Assembly: GCF_938045205.1 (NCBI RefSeq)
Contig: NZ_CALIMY010000125.1
Coordinates: 1-7,975 of the forward strand
Reading direction: 5' to 3'
DNA length: 7,975 nt
Source of the DNA: an uncultured Campylobacter sp.
Lineage (GTDB): Bacteria; Campylobacterota; Campylobacteria; Campylobacterales; Campylobacteraceae
Shown here: positions 5,799 through 7,975 of the stretch, in pieces
Layout of the letters: the number at the start of each line of letters is the position of its first letter
Position numbering within the stretch: position 1 is the first letter of the stretch
Position numbers and translations under genes: made by a program
Notes under the pieces: generated by a model
Told to the model about the DNA's origin: nothing
The model's input: only the letters and a program-made list of their open reading frames with translations
The model's database searches: none

Positions 5799-6224
5799 TT
5801 ATTTCATCTTGCGGATTTTAGGCTCTTTGCTCTCTACGAGTTCGTAAATTTTAAGCTCGACCTTAACGTCTTTGGGCGCTAAAATTCTAATTTCGCCGCC
5901 ATCGTAGGCGAATGGATGCGTGAGCTCGTAATAGATCCGCTTCTTTTGCTTCTTGCCGTCGCACAGCATCAGCGTTTGAGCAAGCTCATCGCCGCCGCTA
6001 AACTCGTAATAAAGCCCGTCCGAGCCCTCTTTTTGCTCTATTTTGCCGCCGATCAGATACGCGTCGTTGCAGTCGGCTTTGATCTCTTTTGAAAAGATCG
6101 CTTCGACTTTAAATTGCTGCGGCGGCATCTTTGACGGCGTTAGCTGAAAGACGTTTAGCTGCTTTTGCGCCTCGCCGCCGAACAAAAACAGCGGCAATAG
6201 GAAAAATAAAACGCTTTTTCTCAT
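5799..6224 (-). CDS. eco: Ecotin-family serine protease inhibitor
   Basis: Ecotin is a periplasmic homodimer that blocks trypsin-fold serine proteases such as trypsin, chymotrypsin and neutrophil elastase. The 141-residue protein has a signal peptide (residues 1 to about 19, cut near GEA-Q). The body follows the E. coli ecotin pattern: VFQLTP (25-30), FKVEAIFSKEIKADCN with Cys52, LIGGKIEQK, the reactive loop QTLMLC (83-88), DGKKQKK, and ILAPKDVKVELKIYELVE. Cys52 and Cys88 match the single disulfide Cys50-Cys87 of E. coli ecotin. The loop STM-MAC of E. coli becomes QTL-MLC here, so P1 is Leu85 and P1' Met86. The N-terminal part before VFQLTP is shorter than in E. coli. AAGGAG lies 8 bases before the ATG. 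The lipoprotein gene lies 68 bases upstream on the same strand. Campylobacter ecotins are known, and inhibition of host proteases is a reasonable inference. Confidence 0.92.
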   Translation of the reverse strand: MRKSVLFFLLPLFLFGGEAQKQLNVFQLTPSKMPPQQFKVEAIFSKEIKADCNDAYLIGGKIEQKEGSDGLYYEFSGGDELAQTLMLCDGKKQKKRIYYELTHPFAYDGGEIRILAPKDVKVELKIYELVESKEPKIRKMK

Positions 6225-6257
6225 ACTTTGCTCCTTGAAAAGATATTTTTATTCAAA

Positions 6258-6263
6258 ATTTTA
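6258..6263 (-). promoter_or_regulatory. Possible -10 box (TAAAAT) for ecotin
   Basis: TAAAAT on the minus strand lies 33 bases before the ecotin ATG within the 68-base gap after the lipoprotein gene. It matches TATAAT at 5 of 6 positions. The gap is A/T-rich, so this could be chance, and co-transcription from the lipoprotein gene is also possible. Confidence 0.3.
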
Positions 6264-6292
6264 GCAAAATTTTTACTCATTAAACTGAAATT

Positions 6293-7024
6293 TCAATCGA
6301 CTTCGTTTTTTCCTCTAATACAGATTATGTTTTTTAACGCCTCCGTCTCTGATTTTAACGCCTCGCTATCGGTTTTTTGCGCGGTACTCTTTTTGTTTGC
6401 TAAATTTTTGCTAGAGCTTTGCGGCGACGGCTTTTCGTGCGAGCTTAAAGCCTTGACGGCGGCGCGCGATATTTCGCCCTGCGTCTGCACGGTGGAAATT
6501 TCGCCGCTAGCCTCGCCAGCCTTGCTCGCGTGGCGGCTTAGCACGCTTTTGACGCTTATCTTTTCGCCTGCGTAAAACGCCTCGCAAAGCCCGCCTTGCG
6601 CCTCATAGTCCGTTACTTTGACGCTGCCCTCTTGAAATTTGTAAAATTTCACCCGTTTTGCTCTGCGCAGCTCTTCGGTTCCGCCCCATACGTCGCTCTG
6701 CGCGTCAAGATCCGCGAGCACAAATGCGCCGTCTGCCGCCTTATACATATTGCCGAGCCTTATCGGTATGCGTTCGCCGCTCTTTTTGGTAAGCACGAAG
6801 CCGATCTTTTCGCCATCTTTTGGGTGCGGGCGGAATTGCCCCGAGAAAAACGCCGTGAAAAATGCGACCTCCTTGATCTCGCCGTCGGTGCCTAGGTATC
6901 TCGTCCAGCCATCTTCGGGCACGTCGATCTCGGCGACGTCTCGTCCGTCCTTTGCGCCGCATTTTAAGCCCGCGCAGCCGCTAAGCGCCAATGCTGCAAG
7001 CGCGGCTAGAAATAGGTTTTTCAT
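6293..7024 (-). CDS. Lipoprotein of unknown function with a low-complexity C-terminal tail
   Basis: This 243-residue protein starts MKNLFLAALAALALSGC, a textbook lipoprotein signal with lipobox LSGC and lipidated Cys17; residue +2 is Ala, so there is no Asp retention signal. Residues about 25-160 form a probable folded domain with beta-like segments (EVAFFTAFFSGQF, KIGFVLTKKSGERIPIRLG, GAFVLADLD, RVKFYKF, GSVKVTDYEA). Residues about 163-233 are rich in Ser, Lys, Ala, Glu and Gln (EKPSPQSSSKN and similar) and look disordered, ending in NIICIRGKNEVD. Cysteines at 22, 147 and 235 have no obvious pairing. I recognise no family. The ATG at 7024 has AAGGG as ribosome site. The ecotin gene follows after 68 bases on the same strand, making a possible two-gene envelope unit. 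Confidence 0.85.
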   Translation of the reverse strand: MKNLFLAALAALALSGCAGLKCGAKDGRDVAEIDVPEDGWTRYLGTDGEIKEVAFFTAFFSGQFRPHPKDGEKIGFVLTKKSGERIPIRLGNMYKAADGAFVLADLDAQSDVWGGTEELRRAKRVKFYKFQEGSVKVTDYEAQGGLCEAFYAGEKISVKSVLSRHASKAGEASGEISTVQTQGEISRAAVKALSSHEKPSPQSSSKNLANKKSTAQKTDSEALKSETEALKNIICIRGKNEVD

Positions 7025-7271
7025 ATTTTCCCTTCAAATAAATTTTGGCTCAAAGCATGGCGCCCGCCCCGTCTCGGCGCGTAAATTTGCGCAAAATAGG
7101 GCGCGCTAGCTCACTCCGCGGGCTTGATGCACTACCGCGTCTAAACACATAAATCGCGCGAGATAAGCGGTAGCGCGGAATTTTAACGTAGCTCGGCGCG
7201 TTTTACAAGCGTTCCGCAGCAAATCCGCCCGAAACCTCGGGCGCATAAAGCCCGTATTGCGGCTAAATTTA
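7025..7271. other. 247-base spacer with hairpins, no gene
   Basis: No coding frame is convincing here. CGCCCGA (7226-7232) and TCGGGCG (7237-7243) form a perfect 7-bp stem with loop AACC, 28 bases after the stop of the next gene on the minus strand. It could be its terminator, although no T-run follows. CTACCGC (7132-7138) and GCGGTAG (7167-7173) form a second, wide-loop inverted repeat. No clear -10 box for the lipoprotein gene was found. Confidence 0.45.
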
Positions 7272-7619
7272 TCAAGCCGACGTCGCCCAGACGCGTAAAA
7301 ATCGCTGTCCGCTCGCCTCAAACGAGCACTCCTGCCAGTCCCAGTCGTTCTCGCCGCCCATTGCGAAATTTTGAGGCTCGTCCGATAGCCCTGCCGCGCT
7401 CAAAGCTGCCGTTATTCGCTCTTTCATAAAATCATCTAGCTCGCAGGACTTGAATTTTTCAAATTTTATCTCGTAAAGGGAGGCGAGCCCAAAGTCCGCG
7501 CGCATGAGCTTGCCGCACTCTCTCGCGAACTCCGCCGCGCTGCATTCGTGCTTTGGGGCGTAGTACCAAACTTCCAGCTCCTCGATGCTTTCGCCCTCAA
7601 ATTTTATGGATTTTATCAT
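7272..7619 (-). CDS. Small protein of unknown function, probably cytosolic
   Basis: This 115-residue acidic protein has no signal peptide or membrane segment. It reads as alternating beta and alpha segments: a strand-like start (SIKFEGESIEELEVWYYAP), helices about 28-40 and 60-77, then a Trp-rich end (NDWDWQECSF, FLRVWATSA). Cysteines fall at 26, 35, 59 and 98. I recognise no family. The ATG at 7619 has only a weak ribosome site (GGGGT 5 bases upstream), but it is the only start that keeps the full N-terminal strand, and codon use matches the neighbours. The upstream gene on the same strand ends 157 bases away, so they may be separate units. Both neighbours share the heptad-sized motif MRADFG, here at residues 39-44. 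Confidence 0.7.
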   Translation of the reverse strand: MIKSIKFEGESIEELEVWYYAPKHECSAAEFARECGKLMRADFGLASLYEIKFEKFKSCELDDFMKERITAALSAAGLSDEPQNFAMGGENDWDWQECSFEASGQRFLRVWATSA

Positions 7620-7776
7620 TTTGACCCCATTCCACTAGTCGCAGCATTTTTAAATTCGTCGCTTAAATTTCACTTGCCCCATACGGCGCAGGTCTTACGC
7701 GCAAAATCAAACTCTCGCTATCTGGCATGAGTGCGCTGCGCGGTCAAATTTAAATTTAATCCGCCGCGCTTCAAAT

Positions 7777-7975
7777 TCAGACGCCGAAGTCTGCCCGCAT
7801 CCCCTCTTTGCCCCTCGGCGTAAAATAGCAAACGACGTAGCAGAGCATTCGGTCTTTGCAATCGTATTTGGCTTCCAAAGCCTCGATAATGCGTGCAAAC
7901 TCCTGCGGCGGCTTGTCCGCAAAGGCGCCTCGCAGCTCCTCTGCGGCGATCTGTTTCGGGCTAAGAAGCAGATAC
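7777..7975 (-). CDS. C-terminal 65 residues of an unknown protein, N-terminal part beyond the right edge
   Basis: A minus-strand frame enters from the right edge and stops at a TGA at 7777-7779, giving 65 visible residues. The composition is protein-like: SPKQIAAEELRGAFADKPP, then an amphipathic helix EFARIIEALEAKYDC, a hydrophobic strand MLCYVVCYF, and the end GKEGMRADFGV. The other two minus frames lack this character, and the frame at 7707-7922 is basic and low in hydrophobic residues, as shadows usually are. The start codon lies outside the window, so size, signal and family are unknown. There are three cysteines (39, 45 and 49 of the visible part). Confidence 0.65.
   Translation of the reverse strand, partial: YLLLSPKQIAAEELRGAFADKPPQEFARIIEALEAKYDCKDRMLCYVVCYFTPRGKEGMRADFGV

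Noticed and set aside
6228..7109. Plus-strand frames opposite the lipoprotein (6228-6575, 6596-6895, 6750-7109) and the minus frame 6741-6962
   Set aside because: The lipoprotein frame has a signal peptide, a lipobox and a ribosome site; the others are overlapping shadows.
7081..7271. Structured GC-rich spacer considered as a tRNA or small RNA
   Set aside because: No cloverleaf, no TTCRANY arm and no CCA end were found; only isolated hairpins are present.
7106..7321. 71-codon minus-strand frame overlapping the end of the 115-residue protein
   Set aside because: It is Arg-rich with no ribosome site and overlaps a better frame by 50 bases.
7663..7728. 21-residue minus-strand frame in the spacer at 7620-7776
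   Set aside because: It has no ribosome site and nothing recognisable. The rest of this spacer is A/T-rich sequence with no clear signal.
7707..7922. 71-codon minus-strand frame near the right edge
   Set aside because: It is basic with low hydrophobic content; the frame ending at 7777 in the same stretch is more protein-like and open to the edge.

Overview
This looks like a chromosomal segment of a moderate-GC Campylobacter (Campylobacterota), possibly one of the oral species such as the gracilis/rectus/showae group. The evidence is the AAATTT/AAATTTTAAAATTT-rich spacers, AAGGAG ribosome sites directly followed by A-rich spacers, TATAAT-type -10 boxes without a -35, a Helicobacter/Campylobacter-type cysteine-paired Sel1 repeat protein, and a Campylobacter-like HisD and ecotin. 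The species is an inference. No mobile element, CRISPR array, rRNA or tRNA gene is visible.

Layout. 1-1633 (minus, runs off the left edge) is a large exported Sel1-like repeat protein of the Helicobacter cysteine-rich protein (Hcp) type. It has at least 14 uninterrupted 36-residue repeats, each with a C-x7-C pair. It is divergent from 1791-3080 (plus), a complete hisD (histidinol dehydrogenase) that stands alone rather than in a his operon. 3337-3627 (plus) is a 96-residue exported two-cysteine protein with its own promoter and a strong terminator. 3698-4090 holds no convincing gene but has protein-like short reading frames on both strands and degenerate repeats. All remaining genes are on the minus strand: 4091-4708, an exported six-cysteine protein of unknown function; 4913-5614, a YeaK-like YbaK-domain aminoacyl-tRNA deacylase with a roughly 65-residue insertion; 5799-6224, an ecotin-family serine protease inhibitor; 6293-7024, a lipoprotein of unknown function just upstream of ecotin; 7272-7619, an orphan cytosolic protein; and 7777-7975, the C-terminal end of another orphan protein cut by the right edge.

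How they fit together. Five of the nine genes encode proteins with export signals: Hcp-like, the 96-residue protein, the six-cysteine protein, ecotin and the lipoprotein. Three of these appear to depend on periplasmic disulfide formation, since they carry cysteine pairs in their mature parts. The window is therefore mainly an envelope/secretome neighbourhood with two housekeeping genes (hisD and the tRNA-editing protein) between. Most genes are separated by 70-260 bases and have their own ribosome sites. Only lipoprotein-ecotin (68-base gap, same strand) is a reasonable operon candidate. I see no clear multi-gene defence or mobile system. The features most worth attention are the very regular Hcp-like repeat array with signs of internal duplication, the ecotin with a Leu reactive-site residue, and the insertion in the YeaK-like protein.
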